A DNA stretch of 64,000 bases from Heterobilharzia americana (taxonomy: Eukaryota > Platyhelminthes > Trematoda > Strigeidida > Schistosomatidae): NCBI GenBank assembly GCA_944470555.2, contig OX104128.1, positions 47,041,920 through 47,105,919 on the forward strand. Direction: 5' to 3'. Below are positions 45,995 to 56,600 of this stretch, piece by piece; within the stretch, counting starts at the first letter, position 1, and each line of letters starts with the position of its first letter. Below the pieces are notes generated by a model that was given only the letters and a program-made list of their open reading frames with translations, searched no databases and was not told the origin of the DNA. The position numbers and the translations under genes are program-made.

Positions 45995-46520
45995 CAGGTA
46001 GGTATTCATCACTGGCACGCACTGCTGAGGAATCCCAGACTAGGGTGAAACAACTATCCAGTGCTCCCAGGTTCCCAATGATTCTTCAAATGATATCAGT
46101 CCGTGATGAGTACCAACCGGAAATCAATCAGTAAATCCCTTTGAAATCTCAAAAATTAAATTACTCTAGTGCCTATTAGTGACTTGCTGCGAGATGAGAT
46201 TCCCGAAGTTGTAATAAGTAGTCAAGACCAGTGGGGCCAACTAACTCGGACGTGAAGATAGTTACTCAGTGATGGCACTGGATGGAGGTTGCACTCTATC
46301 GTGAACTAACAGAAGTAGGAAATGTGGACGTTTGGATTCCGACCAAGAGGCTTAATGGTAACATGCTGACCGGGGAACCTGAAGGCTTTGGATTTGACCC
46401 CTGGCAGGGTCATTGGTGTGCACTATCGAGGATTCCCATACTGGGATGAAACAGCCGTCCAGTGCTCCCAGGTTTCTAGTGGTGTCGGTCTATGATGAAT
46501 ACCAACCTGAAGTCTTAAAA
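45995..46520 (+). repeat. Class-B hammerhead SINE, two tandem copies
   Basis: Two plus-strand units about 400 bp apart, each ending in a hammerhead-like segment and CAGTGCTCCCAGGTT. The tRNA-like head of the second lies near 46330-46400 (GGATTTGACCCCTGGCAGGG). The first ribozyme (46019-46064) is intact; the second (46407-46460) reads ATCGAGGA. Confidence 0.7.
46019..46064 (+). ncRNA. Hammerhead ribozyme, class B, complete core
   Basis: Helix I: GCACTG (46019-46024) pairs perfectly with CAGTGC (46059-46064). Core CTGAGGA is at 46025-46031. Helix II ATCC..GGGT is closed by A-U and a U-G wobble. GAAA is at 46047-46050, with A15.1 opposite U at 46057. The cleavage triplet ATC ends at 46058. All nucleotides required by the hammerhead core are present. 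It is a type-I form with a minimal helix III. It lies in the sense strand of the DNAH2 intron between exons 12 and 13. Confidence 0.75.
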
Positions 46521-47285
46521 ACTTTCTATCATTGCTCCATATGGTGAACTGTATGGAAAAAATTGTACAGGTGAGAAAAAATATTTATGGGAAAAAAATT
46601 ATGGGATTGCTCATGCACTAGTTGAATAACTCTGTAAGGGCATAATCAGATAAGCCAGTTCTCTTGTGATTCATTAAGATTCGGTTGAATCGAACTAATA
46701 TTTAAATAAAATTAAAAAAGATAAACATTAGTAGATACACTTGTTTCCGGTGATACTATTCTCTAACACTGTACGATAATATTTAAATAACTGACTAATG
46801 CATGTGTCCAGTAGTGAACACCTATGCAAAAGAAAAACTACCACTACTGACTGCTGCGTTGTCTACATATGAGTTCACCTATTCCTGTAGATTTAGGCAT
46901 ATAGACCATATGCAGAAGCAGATTATTCAACGTCCACATGAACATCTTCCGAAATGATCCAGTAAGGAGAATTTAGATCGATCAAATGTTACATCTTATC
47001 ATATTCATTCCACAGTGAATAAACAATTTCAGAAGACCCACTTCGTTTAACTAAATAGAATTCATTTATTAACATTGTAAACTCATAACCCTAACTCTTC
47101 ATATTATACATTAGATTGTTTATTGAATATGGCGCACAGAATTTATTGCTCATATTCATACCACACAACCTTCAAACTTCTAACAGTTCATTGATTTGTT
47201 TCATTAAGGGTAGGAAATTTTTTGGATATCTGATGAGTCATTCCAGTTACAAATATTATATGCATTTTTGAGATGAATGGGGATT
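46521..47285. other. Intron segment, nothing recognised
   Basis: AT-rich sequence without identifiable elements. Confidence 0.4.
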
Positions 47286-47289
47286 TTTA

Positions 47290-47440
47290 ATTTACAAGTA
47301 GCATTCATCATGGACTGACATCAGTTGGGAAACCATTGGAAATCTGAGTGCACTGGACAGCTGTTTCATCCTAGTATGGGACTCCTCAGCAGTACGCACT
47401 CATGACCCGGCTAGGGATCGAACTCAGGACCTTCAAAGAC
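47290..47440 (-). repeat. Class-B hammerhead SINE, minus strand
   Basis: Carries TTCATCATGGACTGACATCA and TTGGGAAACCATTGGAAATC, then the complement of a class-B hammerhead and ACTCATGACCCGGCTAGGGA (tRNA-like head). It runs into dispersed repeat G. Confidence 0.7.
47350..47395 (-). ncRNA. Hammerhead ribozyme, class B, complete core
   Basis: On the minus strand: helix I GTACTG (47390-47395) pairs with CAGTGC (47350-47355), using one G-U wobble. CTGAGGA is at 47383-47389; helix II GTCC/GGAT; GAAA at 47364-47367; the palindromic helix III segment CAGCTGTC; the cleavage triplet GTC at 47356-47358. No core deviation. Antisense to the host gene, so it would act only if this strand is transcribed. 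Confidence 0.75.
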
Positions 47441-47469
47441 TGTAAGGACAGCAACGAGACGAGACAAAA

Positions 47470-47700
47470 ACACTCCATAAATAATGATTGAATTTTGGTT
47501 ACAACACTTTGGACGGTATCGTTGCTCACGAAAATAAAGCAACTCCTCGTCAGTTTGCTCCGCTTTAAAATACTTTTCGATTTCATGTAACCAATAACAT
47601 GGGACGTTTCCTCGTCCATTTTGATTGGACAACAAGTGATACAGGGAGTGAGGGAGAAGGAGTAGAAAATAAAAATTATTGCCGTTGGCCAAATATATTT
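47470..47700 (-). repeat. Dispersed repeat G, copy 2
   Basis: Matches 25935-26200: CAGTTTGCTCCGCTTTAAAA, CGTCCATTTTGATTGGACAA. The minus frame conserves CYWLHEIEKYFKAEQTDEEL. Both copies end near a poly-pyrimidine or AT-rich tract. Confidence 0.6.
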
Positions 47701-47790
47701 CAATAAGTTTAGTGCTGATTCAATGAACAATGGTTCTGTGATAAATCTGTGCCCCACCTATCTAAACTGGATTTTAGAATTACCACTCCA

Positions 47791-47808
47791 ACCCCCCCCC
47801 CCCTCCCA
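47791..47808. repeat. Poly-C tract
   Basis: A run of C's with one T interruption, ending in CTCCC; simple sequence. Confidence 0.85.
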
Positions 47809-47829
47809 CTATAGGTCAGTGCACGCAGA

Positions 47830-48545
47830 GTGATAGTCGAGTTTTTCTCTTAACTACTTCTCTTAGTAGGGTATACCACCATTGTATTTCGTCAAATTTT
47901 AGTGCTCTGCTATACTGAGTAACACCAATCGGCTGCTTTGACCTATAACCTGACCTCTCAGTCTTTGCATGGTATCTGACGGACTACGTTATTTTTCCCA
48001 ACTGGCTCTACTCGATCTTTTAGCTTACAACATCTCTCTGGAGGGAGTTTGTGGGTTTAAATGCCACCCTAATCCCAGCAAAATTTTCGGTGAGCCCTCT
48101 ATATGCGTCAAACCTACACAGTACTTGAATTCCCTCTTGCCACTCCTTCCCTGAGCAGTTCTTACAAACTTTTAAAGCATTCCGGAGGGTAGGTACTAAG
48201 AGGTAGTGTCTCTCTGATGTATTTCAGCTCCTTATTTAGGTTTCCTGACTTACTAGTCAAACTGCTAGCCTGATTACTCAGACATTTTACGCAACCTCCC
48301 TTGACAAATAAAGAGTGAGATGATATGAAAACCAGGTATCTATTCGAGTTTCTTTGTGTTTCCTACAAACACTAGTATTTAAGCTTCCATCTTCTATCCT
48401 TTTGATTTCGCATTCCAATATAAGTAATTCTCCTTCATTTTCTAATTCATAAGTGAATTGGATTGCATCTACTATCGAGTTAATGTAAGCGAAAAAACTT
48501 TGGATATGTTTTAATTTCAACACAAGAAATGTGTCATCTGAATGT
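47830..48545 (-). mobile_element. Penelope-like element remnant
   Basis: The minus frame reads LKLKHIQSFFAYINSIVDAI, QFTYELENEGELLILECEIK, RIEDGSLNTSVCRKH, matching the post-YxDD part of the PLE RT. Below 48.1 kb, sequence resembling the decayed GIY-YIG of the 13.3-kb copy follows. Confidence 0.8.
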
Positions 48546-48582
48546 CACCACAATCAACAAGTGATTTGAACAATAAATTCTA

Positions 48583-48680
48583 ATCGAAACGTCATCCAAT
48601 AAATGATACTACATCACTGTGTGCTATACATCAAATGAACAACCCAATATGGAATTATACGCTACCACAGTGTTCAATGT
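48583..48680. repeat. PLE-associated terminal segment
   Basis: Shares TCGAAACGTCATCCAATAAA and GCTACCACAGTGTTCAA with 14406-14500, again beside a minus-strand PLE. Probably a PLE end; holds GAAACGTC but no recognisable hammerhead box. Confidence 0.5.
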
Positions 48681-48689
48681 TTACTCTTA

Positions 48690-49459
48690 CATTAATTTTT
48701 CTCTTCTTTTGTATTTCGAATAACTAATTGACAAATATTGAAACTTTTCACCGTGAAATATACACACTAATTTATCATATAAGTATGATTGAACAGCTTC
48801 GGGAAATGAAATTGCTAAAAACAAATATGGCCGCTGAAGCATTTCTTCTTCTACAACTCAACAGGATTATTCAAGACTGTTAAAACATAAAGCTTAAATC
48901 CGACAAACAATTTTGGCTAAGGGTATACTATTCATTTATCAGTTGTACGAGGTCGCCAGACAGTTTAGAGCTCTATAACGTTTTCCCTAAATTTGATTGA
49001 GACAGGCATAATGTCACTTTTTATTCGTTTGCATTTCCAAACAAGGTCATTTAATATGTAAAACAATTCATATAGTCTCAATGTTATAGCTTGTGAGTTT
49101 CTGTCGGTGACTGGGCCAAACTTATTGCATACGGAGTGGCAATAACAATTTTGGACTGGTAAATTTCTGATTTTGTAGCATCTGGCGAAAGTGGTGAGCC
49201 GCCGGTAACTGTCTATAAGCATGTACAAGGTATTCTGCTTTTATATCGATGATCACTTCTAGACAGTAATGCACATCTATTAACTACTCATAATAAAATC
49301 ATATCTACTTCTATGGCGCACGGAGAAGCACATAAGAATATACAGAATTGTCATTAGAAGATGAACGCTGTTCACTGAGATGAAGGAGAAACTGTAAAAT
49401 GCAGAAATGCTTGCGAAACTTAATGATACTAATGTTTACGAAACGCTTATATGAGCTAC
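48690..49459. other. Intron segment, unrecognised
   Basis: A minus open frame at 48965-49228 (FARCYKIRNLPVQNCYCHSV) resembles nothing I know. The rest is AT-rich. Confidence 0.35.
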
Positions 49460-49600
49460 TTAGTATCCCTGGTAGGGAGAGCCATAGGTTCGCACTCCTG
49501 ATGAGTCCCAAGCCAGGACATAACAGCTGTCCATTACTCCCAGGTTTCCAATGTTTCTCCAACTGATATCAGTATATGATGACTACAAACCTGAAATCAA
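49460..49600 (+). repeat. Class-B hammerhead SINE, decayed
   Basis: CTGATGA at 49498-49504 and GTCCC/GGAC, but ATAA in place of GAAA and only a weak helix I. Followed by CCAGGTTTCCAATGTTTCTC. Confidence 0.6.
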
Positions 49601-49859
49601 TGAGTAAGATCAGCTGGATTGTTTTGTGATATAATTTTTTACTCATACTACACAATAATGTCAATTATAATAACTGATGCGGTCAGTTTGAATATAGGTG
49701 AGATATTTGATAAGGTTGCCACTTAAAGGTTACTCACGCAGACAACCTGACGTAGAAATGCATCATTGTAAATTGTTACGCCTCACAGCAAGATGGGAAG
49801 AAGAAAAGCATCAAAGAAAATTGACTTCAAAGTCCAAAAAAGTATGTAAATTGAATGGA

Positions 49860-49980
49860 AACTAAGATGCGGTCAAATCCTGCCGTGACCCAAATTTTCA
49901 TTTCACCTTCGATCATCACCCAGTATCAATACAAATCTGCCAAACCATGGCTATCTCAGATAGTCAAACTGATAAAAACA
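49860..49980 (+). repeat. SINE type 2 right-end fragment
   Basis: Matches the SINE type 2 right end: GTCAAATCCTGCCGTGACCC, TTCATTTCACCTTCGATCAT, ATGGCTATCTCAGATAGTCA. Confidence 0.6.
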
Positions 49981-51364
49981 TATGTGACAGTAGGAGGAGG
50001 AAATAAATAGAGATTGGTAGAAGTCCTCGAGATTTCTAAGCGGGCAAACACGGGATATATGTGTGCCCTACCGTGAACGACTTTAAATCAAATCACCGAG
50101 AATCTCCAACCTATCATCTTGAGAAATCTAAACTGGCAGTATACACTTCCCTACATGGTTCAAACCAACAGTTAAAGACTTCGTGGAATGATGTCCATAT
50201 TCTTTGCATAACCATTTGAAAGGCTGAGTAATTAGACTTGTTGCTATAGTATAGTTATAATTCCATATAACTATCACATTCTCTTATTAAAACGCCAATA
50301 TAAACTCCAGGATTTAATTTTTCACATTTACTATAAACTATTTTCGCTCGATTGTATTTGAGGTCAATGTCAGAAGTGAAGAAATGAACAGTTATGGGCA
50401 AACCTTTCAAAATGATTTATTTTATCAGATTCTAAATCACCATAATGTAAAGAACTTTCAAGACTACGAATAACATGTCAGAAATCTTCACAGCAAACCA
50501 TTGATTTACTAAGCAAACTTTTCCGACTATTTCGATCAATCTGTTATATACTTCCCTACAAATAAAGATGCTTTTCGCGCAAATCCAATAGCAATTTGCA
50601 AATGAGATTGTCGATAACTAGATTGTCAAGAAGGAGAATGTTTACCAATGTAATTTATTGTAAAGTTTACTATTTTTCACACTACTCAGTAGCGATTTTC
50701 GAATAAATAATCTCTATTGCTTCACTGAACTTCTCTTATTGCTCCTGCCATTGTTGAAGAGAAGTCTAGTGAGATAGCAGAGACTGCCTATTGAGAAGTT
50801 ACAATAGATGGTGTTTAAAATATTGATCCTTTTAATAAAGTCAAATTCGCCTTTTTGAAATTCCAATGTCCAGTGATCTTGCACTCCTTATCTACACTCG
50901 ATATTCTACCTTTATCTCCTCCAGAATCTTCAACAGGCTCTCAATATCACTCCTTTTGTTTCTGGATGTAACTGTATATACTACTGGTATACATTCTTAT
51001 AAGTAGTGTTCATTGCAGACTGTCTACTACTAAACATGGGGGAAATTTAAAATGTGAACATGAAAAATAAAATCTGAAGCACACTTTGTGAAATAAAAAT
51101 TTACACCAGCTTTCATTTGGACAGATTTTATCAAACTAAACATGAAATCTGACATTGAAATATACTACTGCTGACCAACCTAAGTAGTTAGAAACCACTC
51201 AAGCTGATCTGTTGAGCAGTTGAAAAACCACTCAGTTGTGTGAAATGTCAACTTAAACCATGTGGTTAATCAACCGCTTGCAAAATAAAATCTGACATTA
51301 TTTTCTTCATTACACTAAATTATTCATTACTGATGAACTCATTGATTTTGTGTAAATTTAACAG
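49981..51364. other. Intron segment, mostly unrecognised
   Basis: CTTCCCTACATGGTTCAAAC near 50150 belongs to a dispersed repeat also present at 20.4 kb. Otherwise AT-rich and featureless up to exon 13. Confidence 0.35.
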
Positions 51365-51574
51365 GTTTCAAGTGCGGCTAAATCATTATGCATGTGGGTA
51401 CGAGCAATGGATGTTTACGGTCGTGTTTACAGAATCGTTGAACCAAAACGCCAAAGACTACAACAAGCTGAAGAAGTTCTACGCGAGAAGCGAGCACAAC
51501 TAGCAGCTGCTCAAGCTAAACTTGACGAAGTGAATGCTGAAATGCGTCGACTTCAACAAGAGTATAATGAAAAG
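51365..51574 (+). CDS. DNAH2: DNAH2 exon 13: MTBD exit and start of CC2
   Basis: A 70-codon exon in phase 0/0, acceptor TTTAACAG at 51364 and donor GTATCC at 51575. It encodes VSSAAKSLCMWVRAMDVYGR, the last part of the microtubule-binding domain, then VYRIVEPKRQRLQQAEEVLR and an Ala/Glu/Gln-rich amphipathic helix that is the beginning of stalk coiled coil 2. Confidence 0.94.
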
Positions 51575-52374
51575 GTATCCTGGTTCAATCAATTCATTGA
51601 ACTGATCTCGATATCTTAAAGTATACTTAACTTAAAATAAATGAATTCTGCTAACAGAATTTTAATATTACCTTGTGATCTAGAATTTATCTGACATTAA
51701 AACTGCACACCTTATTTAAAAATAATTAAGGACACAGTTTGTCTTTAGTAGTCATTTCACAATAACCAGAAACTTTTGGACCTTGTTTTTATCATTTTGT
51801 TACAATGGCTACTTTTTGTTGATACATTGATTAGATAGTAACCCATGATCTTTTGAACTATTCAAACAAACATTTGGGTCCACGAAGACATACAAGCCTC
51901 ACAAAAAATTGGTTTCTATCATTTCAAATCTGATTTTCTCCTAAGACAACAGTTTTGGATGTTTTCAAAATGACTCATATGAGAGAGTGAATATAATATC
52001 TTCAGGATATTCAGAAGGCTCGTTGACATCCATATTCTTGAGTTGATTTTAACTTTACCAAAAAATGTAACTCTTATAGGTTACTGCCGCAAAGTATTTT
52101 GTCCTTAATCATCATGAATAAATTCCTCTTCATGTGTGTTTATAAACAACAACACCGGTAACACAGTTCAAGCAAGTCATATGTCTTGTTTGTGATAATC
52201 AGTGTTCAAACAGAAACCATAAGATTTTCAAATTTTTGCGTACTACTGACGTGGAACAACAGTGTAGATAACTGGAGTTTCATTATAGATCCAAGCTGCA
52301 TAGATAAGCATCTGGTTCGCGACAGATGTCTTAAGGATGTTTTGAATTAGTTCTAACAGTATAAGAGTAAAACT
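51575..52374. other. Intron segment, nothing recognised
   Basis: AT-rich intron sequence after exon 13. Confidence 0.4.
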
Positions 52375-52398
52375 TGGGCACTGTGGTCGATCGCAATT

Positions 52399-52484
52399 CC
52401 ATTTTAGTCTGTTTATTAGAAATATCACACAGTAAATGCTACTGTTTCATCGTGTGATATTTCTAATAAACAGACTAAAATAGT
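52399..52484. repeat. Perfect 30-bp inverted repeat (PLE end pair)
   Basis: Arms 52401-52430 and 52452-52481 are exact complements, separated by 21 nt. The arms match the 26-bp inverted ends of the PLE at 38.3-40.0 kb (core TAGTCTGTTTATTAGAAAT). Looks like both PLE ends with the interior deleted. Confidence 0.8.
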
Positions 52485-52604
52485 TCTGAGAGTGTTTATG
52501 TAACATTATCCAAGACCGACGATAATAAATAAAATACTTTCATCTTATATTTCCCTTTGAAACTGAAACATTTTAATCAGTATTGTAGTTCACTTGGTGG
52601 CTTG

Positions 52605-53145
52605 CAGTGAAATCCATGACGCGAGTTTCGTCCTGACCAGGATTCTTCAGCTGGGTGTTCCTACATCCCACTGAGACTCAAACCCAAAACCCGTCGTTTT
52701 AAATGCCAAAGCGTTATCCACTAGACTACCATATAATGAAGATACAGGCAGTGTCGAGGCGTCCGCATAGGAGCCAATCTGCCAATTCAGATCGAGCAAC
52801 TCCACCCAGTATAGCGACAGGAAACTACAAGTATCAATAAACAACAAGTGACATCCGTTGCACATATGGTGTCTATTGTGCCATGGTGGCATAGCGGATG
52901 GCACTCTGGCATTTAAAGCGATGAGTACTAAATTCGAGTCTCAGTGGAAACAACATCACTCGCTGGGTGGCAGGTACATCCAGCTGAGGAGTTCCAAAAA
53001 GGAAGAAATGTGAAGGCGTACAACAATACAATGAATATCCAGGCAGTTTCTAGGTGTCCGCATAGCAACGCAAATGCCAACAGAGGTCCAGGATACATAC
53101 CTAGTATAGCAACGGGAAATTGCCAGTATCAACAAATAACATCTT
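52605..53145. repeat. Smα-like hammerhead SINE pair (locus A9)
   Basis: Minus hammerhead 52613-52660 and minus tRNA-like head (complement of TAGTGGATAACGCTTTGG), a tail, then plus head (CATAGCGGATGGCACTCTGG; B-box-like AATTCGAGTCTC) and plus hammerhead 52980-53020 (CTGAGGA, GAAA kept; 3' half lost). Ends with the family tail CCAACAGAGGTCCAGG. Confidence 0.75.
52613..52660 (-). ncRNA. Hammerhead ribozyme, class A, core present, imperfect helices
   Basis: On the minus strand: CTGAAGA (52644-52650), GAAA (52626-52629) and a GTC cleavage triplet near 52619. Helix II is TCC/GGA with a mismatched closing pair; helix I is partly mismatched (ACCCAG versus ATGGAT). Activity uncertain. Confidence 0.5.
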
Positions 53146-53549
53146 GACCAGTCTTGCTTATCTGTTCTCTATACTGTTTTACTCTTATTTTGGGTTTTCT
53201 AACGTCGCTTTCTGATTTTCTGTGTATCCTACTATCTAGTTTTGTAATTTAAATGAAGGTACTTTTCTGAGAGGCTCTGAAATATCCTAAGTATTTTGAT
53301 ATCTTTAAACTCCCATGCAAGCTTTTGATTAAAAATCGTCTTTATTCTAGTTATTTGTCAGCGAGTTTGAAAAAAAGAACTCAGTTGATGAGTTGAAAGA
53401 ATTTATTGTAATTTTTAGCTGAAACTTTTCTCTTTTGAAAAGGAATGTATATTGTCTCATTTGGGATTTGTATTTCCCCATCTGAAGTATATCTCTCATG
53501 TATAACCACTTCAACAAACCAAAATCAAATAATAATAGTATCTCAAAGC
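53146..53549. other. Intron segment, nothing recognised
   Basis: AT-rich stretch. Confidence 0.4.
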
Positions 53550-53865
53550 TCTAATGAGAAGTCGTGACCTGTGGGATCAATCGGTCGGAAGTGAAGTGAA
53601 TTCTGACTGAAGATCTTGGGTGATAGTAGCGCTATATCGCGAATCGACAGAAGTTGAAAGCTGTGAATTACTGAACTCCAACTCACTGGCTGAATGGTTA
53701 ATGCGTTTGCCGTGAGACCTGGAGGTGCTGAGTTCGATCCTTATGCGAGTACTGGATGTGTACTGCTGAAGAGTCCCATACTAGGACAAAACAGTTGTCC
53801 AGTGCTTCCAGGTTCTGAATGGTTTCCTAACTGATGTCAGTCCGTGATGAATACCACCTCTAAAT
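53550..53865 (+). repeat. Class-B hammerhead SINE
   Basis: Left part TCTAATGAGAAGTCGTGACC, then the tRNA-like head TGGCTGAATGGTTAATGCGT with B-box-like TGAGTTCGATCC near 53727, then a hammerhead at 53761-53803 in which only the G of GAAA is changed (AAAA). Helix I TACTG/CAGTG intact. Confidence 0.7.
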
Positions 53866-53980
53866 TAAAATCCCTATTGTTCTCAAAATATATTATCTTA
53901 ATTCATTAAGTATAAACTGAAAACTGTACATTGCACAAAATACCTTAAAACTTTTTCTCCATTTAACTTTGTTTTTCTAG

Positions 53981-54292
53981 ATGGAACAGAAAGAGGAACT
54001 ACGTAGAAAGGCCGAACATACAGAGAAAATGTTAGATAGAGCTAGTAAACTGGTTAGTGGTTTAGCTGGTGAAAAAATAAGATGGGAAGCAAGTGTTGCC
54101 GACTTACTACAACGTATTGAACTACTACCTGGTGATTGTTTATTAGCTGCAGCCTTCTTATCATATATGGGTCCATTTTTAAGTGAATATCGTGAGAAAT
54201 TAGTGAAAAATTGGTTAGGATTAATTAGAAGTGAAAATGTGCCTGTTACAGATCCATTTGTGTTTACAGAATTTTTAGCTGATCCAACTCAA
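53981..54292 (+). CDS. DNAH2: DNAH2 exon 14: end of CC2 and start of AAA5
   Basis: A 104-codon exon in phase 0/0, acceptor TTTTCTAG at 53980 and donor GTAAGT at 54293. It begins MEQKEELRRKAEHTEKMLDR (end of stalk helix CC2), then KLVSGLAGEKIRWE, the conserved CC2/AAA5 junction, then PGDCLLAAAFLSYMGPFLSE in AAA5. The first Met is internal to the protein. Confidence 0.95.
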
Positions 54293-54419
54293 GTAAGTCA
54301 GTTCGGATATTACGATTGTTGATATTATTATTACTGTTGTTCATGATGCTACGCTTATTTCTAGATCAGAAAGTAATAAATACTTGATTTTCTTTTCTTT
54401 CTGAAGAAAAAAAGTTGAA

Positions 54420-54640
54420 GATGCGGCTTATCGCTTTAGGAAGTTGACTTTCAACTAGTGGGTCATAAGTTTGAACGCTGCTCCACCTACCGATGTTTGG
54501 GCAGCCAGGTAGCAACATTAGTCCTTATGCACTAGATGTGGCTCACTGCCTACCACGCGAATGTACATCAGGTAGTTGAGTGGATTTCCATGTTTCGAAA
54601 GACTTTCCTAATGTGAATGAAGACAAGAATACAAGTGAAT
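54420..54640 (+). repeat. tRNA-derived SINE (type 3)
   Basis: Matches 10868-11090: TTCAACTAGTGGGTCATAAG, AGTTTGAACGCTGCTCCACC, GGCAGCCAGGTAGCAACATT, TATGCACTAGATGTGGCTCA. The A-box portion is eroded. Confidence 0.65.
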
Positions 54641-54704
54641 TATTATTCTCCTATTTACTACTTTAATTTAACCATTAGACTGTGTTGTGGTAATTTACTT
54701 GGTT

Positions 54705-54870
54705 GTGGCTAGCAGAGGAATCCAAACCACGCGTTTTGTCCTATAAGGGTCTCGTAAATTACCATAATAAATATTCAGGTAATATCGAGACGTCCACGTA
54801 AGAGTCCATGTGCTAACAGAGGTCGAACAATTCAGTCCTGTGTGAAAACGGAGAATCACAAGTATATTAA
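54705..54870. repeat. Smα-like SINE, truncated (locus A10)
   Basis: The minus hammerhead 3' half (GTGGCTAGCAGAGGAATCCA, CACGCGTTTTGTCC) joins directly to the plus tail (AATATTCAGGTAATATCGAG, GTGCTAACAGAGGTCGAAC); tRNA heads are missing. Confidence 0.6.
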
Positions 54871-54907
54871 CATTTGACTGTATATTAATTAGATAATTAG
54901 GTGTGGA

Positions 54908-55312
54908 GGATATGTATTATTGTTATTATTTGTCCCTTGGGTTCCTAGTGAAACATAGGACTTCAGTAGCACGTCTCCATTTCACTCTCTTCTCTGCAGT
55001 CTTTTCAACTGCCCACAAGCTTTCATTTCTTCCTCACATGATATCCTCCATGTCACCCTGAGCTAGAACGCCCAACTCGTCGTTTCCCATTTGGATTCCA
55101 TTCGATGACCTGGCCTGGTGCGTGATGTCCCCAATCGGTCTTAGTTTATGACCAATCCAACCCATCTCCACTTTCTCCTGCTTATTTGTTAGGCGATGGG
55201 TTACTGGTTGGTTTATTGCTAGTCTGAGTTGCTTGTTGCTTATTCTTATTACTCTGGCCATCTGATCTGATCTTCAGTATCGAGTGGGCGTAGGTGGCAG
55301 CTGTTGATGAAG
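54908..55312 (-). mobile_element. RTE-clade LINE, 3' end, minus strand
   Basis: Complement begins with an (AAT)-type tail and TTTGTCCCTTGGGTTCCTAG, then the 3' region seen at 8760-9110 and 43330-43680. The minus reading MARVIRISNKQLRLA matches MARIIKLSNKQLTLE of copy B. 5'-truncated. Confidence 0.8.
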
Positions 55313-56065
55313 TAGAGAATATGTGTTCCTTATAAATTTGATTACACTGACCAAAATGGAAACTTGTAAACAGAAATTTCTGGTTTCTTGAACATGTTAG
55401 GTTCTCTACAGTATTAGGCACTGGAAAACAAACTGTTTCAGAATACTAGTTAAGTTGAAATAAAAGCCCTTAACATTAAGTTTGATAGATTTTGGATTCA
55501 ATCTTCAGGGAAATCTACTGAAATATCGAAAGGAAAAGCTACCTAGTGTCTCCCTAGATTTAGTTATACTTCGTGTAATTTCAGCGTATGATGAAAATCA
55601 CTTTCAAACAAATCAGGTAGACTCTCCATTATGTGCTTCACAATCATTCCAAAAGTTACTCAACGCATAGAATCAGCATCCTGGAAATGATTCAAGTACT
55701 AGATATTTAGTTGTCTAATACAGAAATAAATATAGTAAAGTGGAAAATACAAATAATTGACTACGGAGAGATATGAAGTGCTGAACTGATAACTTTTTAC
55801 GTGAACGGAATAGCAGGATTACAAAAATGAGTTTGGGTACGATGTTAAGGGCTTGCAGGTGATCAGTTTGAAACCCAACTATGATAGTATTTACTCTATA
55901 TAAAATTCATATTCTCCTTATTACAGTTAGTGGTTTTACGGCTAAAACTTAGGGACTTCAATATCTAATTCATACAGATAGTGATTGCTCAAGCAGAGGT
56001 CCCAATTGATACAATTAATTGCGTAGTCTGCCATTAAGGCTGCCCAAACCAACTAATCAGACGGA
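55313..56065. other. Intron segment, nothing recognised
   Basis: AT-rich sequence with short frames only. Confidence 0.4.
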
Positions 56066-56069
56066 CAAA

Positions 56070-56600
56070 ATCACCGTAGAATCCTTTCACACAAATACAT
56101 CAACTCAAGTTGCCACACTTCACACTAGTACACAAAGAAACAAATAGATAGAAAAAGAGTAACACGAAAGTAGAAAAAGTTGTGTGAGAGAACAAGCAGT
56201 TTCAAATAACGATCAGTGTAAATATTCAAGCTGTAGGAGACGTCAAAGGGTGAATACATCTACCCATTGTGACTGACATCCGGCCATATCATCAGGAGTT
56301 CTCAACCACTCATTCCCATGGTCTAGCGGACCCCAACCAGGTGACTGACATCTCCTCACACGAATCAGACGAACAGCCAGGAACTCCATCGACTTGCGCC
56401 ACATCTTGGTTTGGTCACCTTAAATCCTCTTCCAATCAAATCCAACTTCCCCTAGCACTGCGCTTCGAGGTAGGCGGTGGCTCTGCATGCACAGTAGGTG
56501 TCGAAGCCAACTCAGTCGACTAAGGTTCACAACCTCATCAATAGCTTGCATGTCCTGCCTAGTACCCTTCACCTCACTTCAACATTGCTCACACGGTGAT
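56070..56600 (+). repeat. Dispersed repeat F, copy 2 (longest)
   Basis: Blocks TTTCACACAAATACATCAAC, ACACGAAAGTAGAAAAAGTT, AGTTTCAAATAACGATC and CACAGTAGGTGTCGAAGCCA are found inverted at 59645-59930. The middle section 56230-56440 matches 12500-12700. An open frame (56269-56523) is not conserved in copy 1 and is probably accidental. Confidence 0.65.
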
